This document shows positions 10,452-21,927 of a DNA stretch of 64,000 nucleotides, piece after piece. A program made the translations under genes and the position numbers. The notes under the pieces were generated by a model that saw only the letters and a program-made list of their open reading frames with translations, searched no databases and was not told the origin of the DNA. The DNA is from Xenoacremonium recifei (lineage: Eukaryota; Ascomycota; Sordariomycetes; Hypocreales; Nectriaceae). Every line of letters begins with the position of its first letter. Within the stretch, counting starts at the first letter, position 1. The stretch lies in assembly GCA_012184525.1 (NCBI GenBank), contig WOFQ01000034.1, forward strand, positions 1 to 64,000, written 5' to 3'.

Positions 10452-11594
10452 CTATGTGCTGCAAGTTGCTGATGCGGTTGCCGCAGCAGAAATGCTGCTT
10501 TCCGCTGCATCGAGCTGAGTCTCAGTTGGTATCACGGCAGAGCCAAACCCGTAAGCTGCCATCCAGTGCGTGATCACGGTCACATATTTGATGGGATCCG
10601 ACGAGTGCATGTCATGTGACTGAAGCGGGAAGGACATCAGGGTAAAGCTCTGGTTGCCGTTGTTGGCAATCAAATCCTGCACATACTGGGTTTGCGTGTC
10701 CGAGATCGAGCCAAGGAGGTTGCCTGTTGTGGCATCGATCGCGCGAAAGTGATGAGTAAACAATACGGGCGTCTTGACGTGTGTCAGCATTGCTTCGTGG
10801 TCACAAGTCTGACCGATAGAGCCAGAGACAAAGTCGGAACCCCATTCCGGATCATATTCTGTCAGTGTGATGTCGAGTCCAGTTGGTCCGGTCGAGTTGC
10901 CCAAATATTGTAGAATCCACGCTGGAAGTTCCGTCTGCTCGGCTTTCTCCATACCCTCCGTGTCTCCGATCGTCCATTGTCCACCCAGCCACTTGTACCA
11001 CAATTGGAAGAATGGCCCTGCCACAGTCTGCATAACTGACTGGCCAACGGCGGGAATAGTTTCGGAAGCAAACAGAGGAGGGTCCTCGTAGATGGCGGCC
11101 TTGATCTGACCTGGCTTCGCGAACGCGGAAAGCCAAGCTGATATGACTCCTCCAGAAGACAAGCCACTGACGATAACGGGCCGCTTGATGACAAGATCGA
11201 TGAATCGGACCAAATCGTTGCCAAAGTTGTCGAGGCTGTAGCGGCCAGGTGTCCACGTCGATCGACCTTGACCACGCATGTCGACGGCAAAAACTTGGTA
11301 CTTGTCTTTCAGGAGCCACATAGCAGCCTCATAACCCCACCAAGACTCAGTCTGTCCGGGAATCAAGAGCAAAGCCGGGTTTGAAGGGGAGCCAGCGGTG
11401 GCATAGTTCATGCGAATTTCGCCGAGATCGACGAGGTGTTCACAGAAACTATGTGGCGAGTAGATATCTGGGTGATCTGAGGCCTCGATGTACGTGCTAT
11501 GGGCGGTTGGCGGTGACGACGCCGCAGTCACTAGAGGCTGCCCTGAGAGGAGAGCACACCCAAGGAGGACTAGAGTTTTGATGCCGTTAGCCAT
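10452..11594 (-). CDS. Secreted alpha/beta hydrolase
   Basis: Single exon, 380 residues from the first ATG. An upstream in-frame TTG is ignored. The N-terminus (ANGIKTLVLLGCALLSG) is a signal peptide with cleavage near the Ala-rich end. Alpha/beta-hydrolase landmarks: ALLLIPGQTESWWGYE (oxyanion-hole strand), VFAVDMRGQGRST, VSGLSSGGVISAWL with the nucleophile Ser in a G-x-S-x-G-like elbow (GLSSGG), and SHDMHSSDP, which should carry the catalytic His. Substrate unknown; epoxide hydrolase- or esterase-like activity is possible. Three copies of a 10-base repeat lie 140-200 bases upstream. Confidence 0.82.
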   Translation of the reverse strand: MANGIKTLVLLGCALLSGQPLVTAASSPPTAHSTYIEASDHPDIYSPHSFCEHLVDLGEIRMNYATAGSPSNPALLLIPGQTESWWGYEAAMWLLKDKYQVFAVDMRGQGRSTWTPGRYSLDNFGNDLVRFIDLVIKRPVIVSGLSSGGVISAWLSAFAKPGQIKAAIYEDPPLFASETIPAVGQSVMQTVAGPFFQLWYKWLGGQWTIGDTEGMEKAEQTELPAWILQYLGNSTGPTGLDITLTEYDPEWGSDFVSGSIGQTCDHEAMLTHVKTPVLFTHHFRAIDATTGNLLGSISDTQTQYVQDLIANNGNQSFTLMSFPLQSHDMHSSDPIKYVTVITHWMAAYGFGSAVIPTETQLDAAESSISAAATASATCST

Positions 11595-13002
11595 GGTGTC
11601 AAGCCCCAATTAATGTCTAAGTGGGTTGTAGACTTCAACCTCAAAGACAGGAATCTAGCTACATATACTACCCAGCATATTCAGCCTCGTGCCAATGGAA
11701 AAAGCATTATTGGTTGGCAATTACGCCATGGCGGTGCCTATTCGCGCCGAATGATCTCTGTTGCGGTACCTATTGTCGGTGGTGCCTATTTGCAATGCCG
11801 TCTGAATAGTTACATGTCGGTAGATCGGTGGCCCACGGTGCCGACGTAAATGGAAGCGATGCACTAAAAAGACACCAACCAATCCTTAGTAAAGCCGCTC
11901 ATACCAGTTGCAACTGACGTCAAAATATGCAGGTACTGGTCGCTAACCCTGTTGCCGTGAAGACGTTGTTAAGCTTGTGCGTTACTGGAATATAGCTAAT
12001 CGAGCACCCGAAGCTTGGCATGGCCCAGTGAACCACTTGGATGGTATGGAAAATGGGGACTTGCTATCCATGAAACGAGCTACCGAATTGTACTTGAGAC
12101 CTAACTCGTAAGATGAGGGCGGAGCCATATTGCAACATTGAGAAGCTCTGAATTGCTTCGTATCTCGAGGCTTGCCGTGATTCAAACTGAAGGATTCGCC
12201 TCCCCAAAAAAGACGCGCGTAACGACAGGATCAAGAATGAAGAAGGAAGAGGGTCATGGTATGACATTTAACGCCGTCTCTTATACTATGACAAATAGGA
12301 TTTAGCAACTGGAACTGGAAGAGGAGTCTGGTGGAGAAGTCGGTAAAAGAAGTCGATACAAGGAGCAAATTAAGGAATCTAGGGGCCACACGTTCCGATC
12401 CTACCGATCGTAGCTTAAAGACGCCGTGCATTTGTCAGGCGTCGGCCTAGTTGTGGCCGATTCGCCGGCGGTGACGGTATATTTCACATCATCGCCGAAC
12501 ATCTGGATGTTCACATGATGGCATTGCAGGGTATCTTTCTTTGCGGGGATTTCCCCAGAGCTCGGAAATCGGAGTGAGCCCCCAGCCTTTGTTGGGGCCC
12601 CGGATTGGAGCATGGGTTTTTCTGCGGTGCCTTTGGCAGGGCACATATTAGGCTGATTAGGCTATTCACGCGGGGATCAAGGCGTTATCTCATCACCTTG
12701 CATTGTTCACAAAAACCCGGGGTGTGTAGCAGGAATTTATATGTTGTGTTCAAGGTCGGAGGCTTGGGTGATAGGAAAATATCACGTTCATAGCTTGCTC
12801 GCTTTGAGACCTGGAAATCAATTATGCAATTAATTAACGAGTGAAACATTCAGATTGAGTTTCTGCAGACCCCAAAAAGAATTGACCGGTCAAGCATAGG
12901 TTTGTATGCACAAAAAACGAGCGTAAGCATACGATGCTGTGAGAACGGAGAATCTCTCGTCCCAAGCATCAAGAAACGAAGACGTGTGTCTCCGGTTGCC
13001 AC
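11595..13002. other. Intergenic region, about 1.4 kb
   Basis: Contains the promoter of the alpha/beta hydrolase, with GGTRCCTATT at 11734, 11765 and 11781. A GC-rich patch lies around 12440-12620. A minus-strand open frame through that patch shows no recognisable domain. No gene is called. Confidence 0.4.
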
Positions 13003-13324
13003 TTAGCAGCACGCAGGATAGGCAATGCAGCAGCCTGTCCCAGTACGGTCAATCCTGGCCTGAGAGAAAACAGCATGAACCTTGACATACCAATGGGGCA
13101 ACCAGCAGCGGCACCCCCAATGCCTTCGGGGCAGGAATCAAGGCAGTCCGTGTAGCCAGTCTCGTCACAGCGCTTCTGGAGGCCTAAGAGAAAATGAGCA
13201 TCTTTCAAAGAAAAACGACCATGCAAGGCTGCAGAGTAGACAGACCTTCGTGCTCAGGAACGGCAACAGCGAACGCTGCTCCGGTGAAGATAGTAACAAC
13301 GTAGGCGATTGTGGAGAACTTCAT
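13003..13324 (-). CDS. Small secreted cysteine-rich peptide precursor
   Basis: Three exons (13324-13246, 13183-13091, 13034-13003) join in frame to 67 residues; each piece alone is too short to stand out. The N-terminus is a signal peptide (MKFSTIAYVVTIFTGAAFA), then a short acidic propeptide ending in a Lys-Arg Kex2-type site at residues 30-31. The predicted mature peptide is 36 residues with eight cysteines, including two adjacent Cys-Cys pairs near the C-terminus, and is rich in Gly, Ala and Pro. A TATA element (TATATAAAG on this strand, about 13423-13431) sits roughly 100 bases upstream. Intron 1 has a less usual GTCTGT donor. No family was recognised; an effector, antimicrobial or structural role is open. 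Confidence 0.7.
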
Positions 13325-15089
13325 GATGGGTCGAGAAAGAATTGATGCTCTAAAAAGCTTAAACAATGATTGATATTGCTATTATTGCTCAAGAGACTAG
13401 CAGCTGAGGAGCAGGAACTGCACTTTATATAGTTTTAGATGCCGGATATGACAACCCTTGCCACTTCCTCGGGTCTCATGTGTTGTGACGACTCTTGTAG
13501 GATCTCACCAGGAGGATGTCAGTGGTGGAAACTGTTGATACTGATCAGAGTGGAGGATCCAAAACCTAGTTGATCACCGCACCTCGTTTAGAATTGAGAC
13601 TTTCAACCCATCGCGAAGTCACGCTGCGTTGTATTGAAGCGACGAAGACGGTTGAAGCAATGGATGCTTCCTTCCTAGGAGATCATGATTTCGAGTTCTT
13701 TGGACTGATCGGTTAGGCCTAACCTTACAACTTTGGCCTAGGACATACACATTAATTGATGTTACAAGCATGGCGGAGCTTTTCCTCCTCAAAACAAGCC
13801 GAAATTGCCGTTGAAGCGAGCCGAGCATCCGTTCGCGTGGTATGAAGATATAGACTCTCTAAGGCACAGAGCCTTGTAAATCTAAATGCAAAATGTGCCT
13901 AAGTTGAGATCAATGCGTGGTTGAAGCCTCTGATTGGTGGAGTTCTTAAGAAGCGATACTGGTATATTCATATTCCTACCGTAGATCATGCCTTCTTAGC
14001 CAAGTCAACACTTGGCTCCTAGGCATGCTAGTCTTTTGCCCTCGCATCCTACCAGGCAGCGAGATAACTTCGGTGTTGATTGGATATCTAGCATAGAGGA
14101 GTGCCCAAAAGCAAGAGTAATGAGGTCGCCGGCGGGACCAAGCGACTATTTACGCCCGGCTTTTGGGAAGCCCAATTAGTATCTTGTAATTTGTCAACAA
14201 GGGTCTAGATCCTCAACGACTAGGAGGTGACCACGGGAAGTAGTAATTGTAACCACTCGGCCATTACCTAATACGGATATAGATGTTCTAGAAGTTGATC
14301 GGAGCATCGCAACTCTTTCAGGCGGATAGTTTTCCGAAGTCCAGCACCCACACTCAATCTAGATTGCGTACAACTAACGAAGCTTTCTGGGAATATTACA
14401 AGATAAGAAGCTTTCACATACTATGCGTTGTCAATTTGCGTACATAGTTCCGTGTTCCCATGCTTCTACGACTACGGTCAAGACTCCCAAAAACCCCAAC
14501 GAGTGACCAGAGCTAATCAATAACAGTTGCAGGCTACATGGAGGGCGAGGACTACGAAGCGGTGTCACAAATATTGGCCTGGGAGATGTCCACTGAAAGG
14601 ATCTCAGATCTGAGCATTCAATGTAACATGCGCGATGCTAAACTGCTGCCTGGAATCCTAAGGATCACTATGCCTGCAATTTGATCGATAACTGCATATT
14701 TGAAGGAAGTCGGCTTCTAAGACATATTAGCCTGTTTCATTGAGCTTCGGATGTTGTGGTAACCATATATGACCAGTCGATTCGCACAAGAAAAGTACAA
14801 CTGAAGATTGCAAGTCTTGATTTGAAGTGGCTAATCTATTAACCTTGCAAGATTGACGATAGCAGAAAGATGGAAGGTTGGTTTCAAAACAGATTACGTG
14901 TTTAAGAAGAAGGGATGAGCTTCTGAATGGCCTTTGCTACAAGCTTGGGCCGACATGATTAGCTTTGCAAAATCATGAAGTCACAGGAGAATCAGCAAAG
15001 GCTAATAATATTTCAGGCCATTCGGCACCAGTAGATGCTTTGGCAATCTTGTATTTACATTCTATCAATTGTGTTCTCATTTGAAGGCC
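13325..15089. other. Gene-free region, about 1.75 kb
   Basis: Only short frames without family features occur on either strand. No tRNA-like cloverleaf, tandem array or transposon terminus was seen. Base composition is ordinary. Confidence 0.45.
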
Positions 15090-16877
15090 TTAGGAGCTTT
15101 TAGGGGCTCGGCCGTTATAATCGTTTCCGGCCTCGGCAGTGTAGTTGGCAAAGCAATCATAATCGAAGTCAATCTCGTCAATTCGCTTCTGCAGGACAGA
15201 AACGACCTGGTCAAAAGAGCACAGACCGTCAGGATTCTCCTTGCAGCCAGAGTACGAGTCATGGATAGGAATAACAGCATCGTTCCTATAAAATAATAAG
15301 TGGATGGTTCACAGGTATCGAAACATATAAACATACAGGAGGAAGCGCATTTGCTTGGTGGGAGTGTATGCGGGGCACTCAAGAACCTGAACGGTGAAGT
15401 GGGTGGCGAAAGGCACTACCTTGCTGGCCACGAAAGAGTTCTCATTGCGGTTTCCGGTCAGGGACAGAGGAGGTCCGTTGAAAATAGCAGTGAGGTTGAA
15501 AGCAGTCAAGGTGTCCAGAATAACGACCTCGTGGGTAGCATCGGCATAGATGGACTGGTTGAGAGGGAAGTAGGTCCAGGAATCGTCGAAGGTGGCGTTG
15601 AGGCTGGAAGAGCCAGCGGTAGGGAACTTCTTCGTGAATCGAGCGACGAACTCCTCGAGATAACCTTTGCCCTGAGCAGCTGAGACCGGCGAACCGGGGC
15701 CGTTGTTGTAGTAGAAGCTGAGGTCGAAGTAGTACTCGTACTTGAGGTAGTCCTCCTGCGAGAATAGGCCGCAGAACTCGGAGTAGCCCAAAGCGTGAGT
15801 CTCGTACGAGCACAGTTGGAGCATGGCAATGATGTCGCTGGGCTCGAACTGGAGGCCGGAGATCTGCGAGTTCAGGCGGTCCATGGTGTCGTTGAAGGCA
15901 TTGATGGAGAAGTTCGTGGCGGCAGTGCTGCCAATGCTGCCGAGATCAGCGACATTGGCATTGGTGCAGACCTCGTAGGGAGCGCCAGAGTTGTTGACGG
16001 TCGAGTTCTCAACGAGAATCTCAATGTTGACCTGGTCAAGATACTCGGGCACGCCAAAGAAACCAGCAGCAAAGTTGTTGGCCGTCTTGACCATGCGGTC
16101 CTGGGACTCCGTGCGGAAGACCGGGATCGCGCCCGCCTCAGTGAAGTTGTTCAAGAGGCTACCGTACAGCTGACGGTACTCAACACCAAGCAGGAAGTTC
16201 TGGGTCCTGCCGAAGGGGGTGAGCAGCTCAGTGCCGAGCTTGTAAGTCCAGTTGGACAGGAAGCTGAGCTCGCCATCGACGGTGAAGCCGGCGGCGCTCG
16301 CGTTGGCCATCTTTCCAGCAAACTCAGCGGGCGCAGCGCCAGTGGTGGGATATCTGGCGCCATGTCGGTACAGCAAGTGAACCTGAGTGATGTCGCATCC
16401 CTCTGGGAGCAGAGGGCTGGCATCAGGAAGCCCGTAGTCGGCCGAGGACAAGGAGTACCAGGGAGTCAGGTTGCCCCAGTACTTCTTGAGATCAAACGTG
16501 GAGGACTCATCCTCACCGGCTGCTTGAGGCGCAACGAGAGGGAACTGTCCCGTCTGGCCCTGGTTGTCCGGGTATGACCCCGCCGTAGCGATGGCCAGAG
16601 GCTCGGCGCCAGTCAAGGTAGGGCCGGGAAAGCCAACCTTGGACTCATCGGGGAAGGCAGTCGGGTTAGCCACGTCTAAATTGAGAGCATGTTAGCAAGA
16701 TGCCAAGATGCCAAGCAGTTCATCTATTCAGTGCATACCGCCAGTAGCGGGGAAGACGTCGGCGACGGTCGATCCAACGTTGCTGTCTCCGCTAAGAGCA
16801 GACTTAGGGAGGGTCGCAGCTCCGGCCAGCGAGGCCAACAGCGCAACTGTCAGAGGTGCGAATGAAACAGGACTCAT
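15090..16877 (-). CDS. Histidine acid phosphatase / phytase-like, secreted
   Basis: Three exons (16877-16739, 16675-15337, 15285-15090) give 557 residues. The first exon encodes a signal peptide (SPVSFAPLTVALLASLAGA). The catalytic RHGARYP lies near residue 150 in the context LLYRHGARYPTTG; its His forms the phosphohistidine. The distal HD-type motif appears as ATHEVVILDTLTAFNL, with Glu in place of the usual Asp. Many NxS/T sites indicate N-glycosylation, and the last exon adds a Cys-containing tail (SYSGCKENPDGLC). The likely function is extracellular release of phosphate from phytate or other esters. A long plus-strand open frame over exon 2 is an antisense shadow. Confidence 0.88.
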
Positions 16878-18573
16878 GATGAGTGTTGAGGCTCTGAAGT
16901 TGGTCAAAACTTGGCTTGCTCATTCATCAAACCGGTGATGCACGGGAGATCTTATAGCTGATCATCGGTCTCCGACAGCGGGAGCCAAATGCGAGCTCAA
17001 GCTCCAGAAGCTCCAGGCATCGGATGTTGGAGAGCTGTAGCTCTACAAACAGAGCTTTGAGCCATTGGCGAATCATAACTGCGGATGGATAGCATGTGCC
17101 CTTGGGAGATCGGCGAGAAGCTGGGTGCGACATGGATAGGGCCGGCACGGTGCATCCGTGCTAGACCTTTTGTTCCTGGTATGCGTCCGTTATTTTCGAG
17201 GAAACCTGCGATCAGTCAGGCCATCGAGGTTCTTATGTGTACAGCGACACCGAACTTCCACATACGAAACTTTTCTGAGCGCTTGCCATTACATCTCACA
17301 TGCATACAACATCCGAATCTTTGCAACCATACAATTCCTGTGTGGGGTGTTCAGTTGCACACTCACTGTGTTTACTTCTCCGGCCATAGAACCTCTGATC
17401 TTATTTCCTAGGGCTGTTGGTTCAGAGCCGAGCCGGAACAGTCCGCCGAAGGATCCATTACGTAGGCTGATAGCTTCTGAATCAGTTGCAGCGCCGTAGA
17501 GAAGCTGACGTCATGATCTGATAAGATCAAACTGCTCCTCACTGATCCTGAGTTCCTTGGGTCGTGGTTGTTTGCTAACCGACTCCGGTGACCGAATGGT
17601 GAGGGGTTCGTCTGACAGCTTAGCCTAAAACAACCTTGTTTCTCTTCGCCAACAACAAGACTGCCTGCATCACACCGCGGGCGTGCCTTTGAACACATTT
17701 TTGATTCGAAGAATAGATCGTAGTACCATGTACTACAAACCGGGCTATCCGCTGACGGGCCAACACCAACCCCTCTTCCACGCCACAGCTTTGTCCCAGC
17801 CTCTCAATATATTCAGCTTGAAAGGATACTCGGCTCTGTTCCCCTAGTGGATACTATAGTCTCTCCGATCGCGGTGTGGTGTACGGAGTAGGGCGGGAAG
17901 GCACTCTAGTAAGTCTTGTCACCACGTGGGTTGGCATGTCATCGACACATTCAGCGGAGACTGCAATGCTACCTGCATGGATCCGAGCATCTGGACCATG
18001 ACGAGCTGAAGAGATATGGAGTGGAGGCTGCAGAGCTGTTAAACTTAGTCTTGCCTTCCACATATGAATGATGAGACACTGTACCTGAACTGCTCCTTAG
18101 CACTCCACGCAGCTTACACAAATCTCCATTACCTTTCCACGCCCAATTATGGGGTGGCCCAGGGTTTTGAGTAATTTTCAACATACGATATATGATCGGA
18201 ATAAATGGATGAACCCGAATGTCCATTCACCACTGATAGATTCCGGACCTCCGATATTTGGCCCGGCTCCACGGCGCGACTTGCCTTTTTGGGAAATATT
18301 TTTTTCTCTCCGTGGCTCCTACGTAAAATCTCAGCTAATGGGTAATATCAGCATTCAGGTCAGTCTTTGCAAATTTTCAACTTCATTTCCGGAGGTTGTA
18401 AAGCTTTCCGTCCGGTGTAGATAATTTCCGTGTCCCGATGATACTCGAGGTTATAAAAAAGACTTACCATGGAGGGTGTTCCCTTCTGGACACTCTACCC
18501 ACCAGCCATTTCTCAATCACCTGACTTCAACTCGCCTTTCTTTCCAAATATATTATACAGAACTCTATCCACA
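16878..18573. other. Intergenic region, about 1.7 kb
   Basis: Upstream of the phosphatase and of the small NTF2-like gene, so it holds two divergent promoters. A TATA-like GTTATAAAAAAG lies near 18450. Short frames here lack features. Confidence 0.4.
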
Positions 18574-18984
18574 ATGCCTGTGTTACAACGAATTTCTGCC
18601 TCCGAGATCGAGGTCCTCTTCACTACGGTCTTCACTGGATCAGAAGAAGCCGCTCTACAGTGCATACACCAACGGTTCAGCCCATCTTATGTCCAAGTCA
18701 CCGACGGGAAATCCAGCACCTTTGATGAATTTGTTGCGCACATCAAAAAGCTCCGGTCTCTCGTCCGTGCAATGTCTGTCGAGGTGGTCTACGTGGTGCA
18801 GGAGGGAAACAAATTGGCGGACCGTCACATTATTCGTCTTGAGAAGATCGACGGAACAAAGGCGATGCTTGAGGTCCTGCTTCTCTCCGAAAGAGACGAT
18901 GAGGGAAGATTCTTGAGAGTGTGGGAGACAGCAAGAACACTAGAGGGCGAAGAGGGCTCCTCAGAGCTTGCTCGCGTCGTGTGA
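18574..18984 (+). CDS. Small SnoaL/NTF2-like protein
   Basis: A single exon of 136 residues. The frame extends upstream to 18469, but the downstream ATG fits the protein better, because the extra 35 residues look like leader sequence (Ser/Pro/Phe-rich, no domain). Pattern: an N-terminal helix, ALQCIHQRFSPSYVQVTDGK typical of NTF2-like cone-fold proteins, FDEFVAHIKKLRSLV helix, then three beta strands (SVEVVYVVQEG, ADRHIIRLEKI, AMLEVLLLSER). Such proteins are isomerases, cyclases or ligand carriers; nothing here says which. Adjacent genes give no clear partner. Confidence 0.6.
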   Translation: MPVLQRISASEIEVLFTTVFTGSEEAALQCIHQRFSPSYVQVTDGKSSTFDEFVAHIKKLRSLVRAMSVEVVYVVQEGNKLADRHIIRLEKIDGTKAMLEVLLLSERDDEGRFLRVWETARTLEGEEGSSELARVV

Positions 18985-19088
18985 GGTACACTGGGCTCGG
19001 GATGGAGAATTTATTGGAAGGGATTTTCTGGCAAGGAACATGTAACAAGGCGCCTCTCCAAAACAACAGACCATATCAAAAGACCATA

Positions 19089-20024
19089 TCATTTGGTCGT
19101 AGTGAATGGACTCACTACGAACCACATGACAAGTTTCTCTAGAAATCCAGTTCCTTCAAATGACTTGACTCCTCCTCGAAGCCGAACCATTTCGTGCGCC
19201 GCCAGCAGATGCTGTCTCGCGGCAACCTCGTCGTGGAGAATCATCTGATAATCTGATAAGCATCTATTCCGCATGTAAAGAGAGTATCGCCCGTACCGCA
19301 TCGGAGGCGAGGGCTAATGTTTTAGTTATCGTCATATTGCCCGTCGGTAGAGTCGAGGCATTCAGTTCTTGTTGCAGCATTTGAATGCATTCGGACTTGT
19401 ACCGAAGCGCTTGGTGCGTGTATATCTCGTCGTGCCGAAGGGTTGCCAAGTTACGACATGCAACCATGAATACACTTGCAAGCATACCGGAATCACCGCC
19501 CGCCAGCTGGATCCACTGAGTGCCCATTCCATCGCGGAACATGGACTTTTCGGCTTCAGACAAGTATGGGAAACACGGGACCACGGATTGTACAGTTCTT
19601 TTGACAACTGTCCATTCATGTAATAAGTCAGCAGGGGTAAAACAAAGCCGCGAAGGTTTCAAGGCGAATTTTCAGGCAGTCGTTATTTTCACTTACAGTG
19701 ATCGAGAAGGTAACCCTCGAATGGTGAGACTGATCGCGAGAACGAGTTGAAAGGATCCGTTCTCGACGCACTCAACAGAGAAAGGGGACTTCCTGGTGGG
19801 ATCATAAAGCCACTCCAGTCTGCAATGTCGGCAGCAGATTGGGACTGAACTTCGGGCTTGTGATCCCGTTTCTTCTGATAGTTCATCACTCTCTGGCGCC
19901 GGACCTTGGCGTTACTAGCAGCATGTGCCCTAACTTTTCGCTTCTCAGCAGCTGTGCTTCCTGGCCCCGAAACCTGGACGAAAGTGTAATCGGTTTCGGG
20001 TTCAGCTTGGGTCGCCAAGCCCAT
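19089..20024 (-). CDS. Transcription-factor-like protein without zinc cluster (DUF3468-type)
   Basis: Three exons (20024-19697, 19607-19297, 19244-19089) give 264 residues. The N-terminal FVQVSGP followed by a basic stretch (EKRKVRAHAASNAKVRRQR) and a Ser/Pro-rich linker is typical of Pezizomycotina proteins annotated as transcription factor domain-containing without a DNA-binding cluster. After YLLDHF, the segment VVPCFPYLSEAEK and a helical C-terminal half match the start of the fungal regulatory (DUF3468) domain. The protein is shorter than usual members (400-600 residues), so it may be a truncated copy or regulatory partner. Intron 1 is 89 nt, longer than most here. Confidence 0.65.
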
Positions 20025-20742
20025 CCTGATGAGCGTTCCACTATAGTTCGAAGGGTGAGCAATGCCTTGAAAGAGTCCTGAAAGCCTGCAAGCTACAAGT
20101 TTCTGCCGGTTGAGAACGTCGAAGATGGGTCCAGGAGCCGAGTTCTAGAAGGTGAGTGATTCCGCATCCCGTCCTCAGGACTGAAACGTTTGAACAGATT
20201 GTTAATTCAACGAGGTGGATGGAATGAAATCACCCCGAGTCCGATGAGTAATCCTGGATTTGGCCAATGAGTGTCAAAGACGGAGCAAGCTTACTCCTCA
20301 GCCATTCTAGTGCCAAGACTTGCGATATCCCAATCCGGAAATTGCCCAAATCGGGGCACTCCGAAAGCTGCTCCGTCTCAGCTGAGGCTAGTGGTCAATC
20401 CGCCCAGCACCTGTACATTCCAAGAGAACTCAGCGCCATGTAAGCAAATAAGGCTCGGAGTGAATTTATACCACTTGCCAAGACTCGCAATATCTGGATT
20501 AGGAAATCACTATATTCGGGCTCAGAACAATATCTTCCGGTCAAATTTGTCAGTTGAAGCGCAATTACAAGGCGAAAGGGATGATTGGAAATACAGTAGC
20601 ATCTTCTCTGCGACTTGGGCTTATATATAAGATCATGACAGTGCTCTGTTGAAATAAAATCCTCCCGTTTATTATCAGTGTTTATCTTGCTCCGGTCTCC
20701 CAAGACAAGTATTCCTCAACAAAACTCGAGTTAGGTTTCAAG
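20025..20742. promoter_or_regulatory. Divergent upstream region
   Basis: Separates the DUF3468-type gene and the first SDR. Two related segments recur here: CCAAGACTTGCGATATC near 20311 and CCAAGACTCGCAATATC near 20477, about 165 bases apart, each followed by GGATT/CGGA-type sequence. They may be protein-binding or an old local duplication. Confidence 0.35.
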
Positions 20743-21927
20743 ATGTCTCCAGAATGGGATCCTATAAGCGATATGCCTAGTCTTCGTGGCAAGATTGCAA
20801 TCGTTACGGGCGGAAAGTGTGTCATTGTTAAAGTGCGTGCTGGCTCATTGTGCTGACTCATAACCAGTGCTGGGATTGGTCTGTCGACAGTCAAATATCT
20901 TGCTCTTAAAGGATGTAAGGTATACCTTGCAGCTCGCTCCGAAGATAAAGCACGAAAAGCAATCGAAGGTCTCGTAAAAGCTCACTTAGAGATCGACAAG
21001 TCTCTAATTTCATGGCTGCCTCTGGACTTAAGCGACCTGGGAAATGTGACGAAAGCCGTCGAACGACTTAAAACGCTAGAGTCGAAGATTGATCTACTCT
21101 GTAAGCTTCCCATTGTATACCTTTCTGGTCGACTATAAATTGATGAGGGTTCTCGTGACTACCAGTTAACAATGCGGGTATGGCAACTTCCTCCACAGAT
21201 ACACTGGGCGCGGGATGGGAAATGCATATGGCAGTAAAGTGAGAAGCATCGGCACCTGAGCCTGAAACACATATTGACAAATCTCAGTCATGTCGGGCAT
21301 TTTGTCTTTACCAACGGGGTCCTTCCATTATTGAAGAATGCACTTAATCAGAAAGATGCCGACGTGCGCATTATTACGCTGACTTCTAGTGCGATCTACG
21401 CTCTACTCCCTTCTAGTTATCTCTTCAATTTTATGTCACCGACGTTCTTGAAGGAGCCTATGACTTATTACCCGTGGCAATGGAGGTATATACAGCGACG
21501 GCTATTCTATGCGGACATGATCAGATATGCGGTATCCAAAGTGGCAAACATGATGTTTGCTCAACAACTGCAACTCTTATTCGATCAACAGAACTTGCCG
21601 ATTCTCTCTGTTGGAGTTCATCCCGGCCAGGTTGCGAGTGATACTGCCTTTACACTCGGAAACGTCGTCTTTCGATTGATGATCAAAACTACATTCATCA
21701 CACCGGATCTGGGCTCGATAACATCCCTCTTCGCTGCGACTGCCAAGGAGGTTCGTCAGAATCCATCTATGTTTGGTGGCAAATACCTTGAACCGTATGG
21801 GAAACTTGTCAGTCCCCCAAAAGTATTCAGTGACAAAGAACAAGTTGAGGCGATGTGGAGCCATACAACAACTGAAGTGAACAAATATCTCCAAAGCAAG
21901 GGTTTACCAATTCTACAAGACTGGTAA
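20743..21927 (+). CDS. Short-chain dehydrogenase/reductase, retinol dehydrogenase-like
   Basis: Four exons (20743-20816, 20868-21100, 21166-21238, 21288-21927) give 339 residues. The cofactor loop GGNAGIGLSTVKYL is completed across intron 1 (TGxxxGIG type), ARS after strand 2 favours NADP(H), LDLSDL and NNAG follow, and VNHVGHFVFTNGVLPLL is formed across intron 3. A Tyr and Lys of the active site fit YAVSKVAN (YxxxK). The C-terminal half is hydrophobic, as in light-induced/retinol dehydrogenase-like fungal SDRs. It sits at the left edge of the putative catabolic cluster; it may oxidise or reduce a sugar-derived or lipid carbonyl. Confidence 0.85.

Noticed and set aside
12401..12646. Minus-strand frame of 81 codons in a GC-rich intergenic patch
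   Set aside because: No domain, no convincing start context or introns.
15795..16577. Plus-strand open frame of 260 codons over the phosphatase gene
   Set aside because: Antisense to the well-supported histidine acid phosphatase exon; no domain, composition is a shadow of the coding strand.
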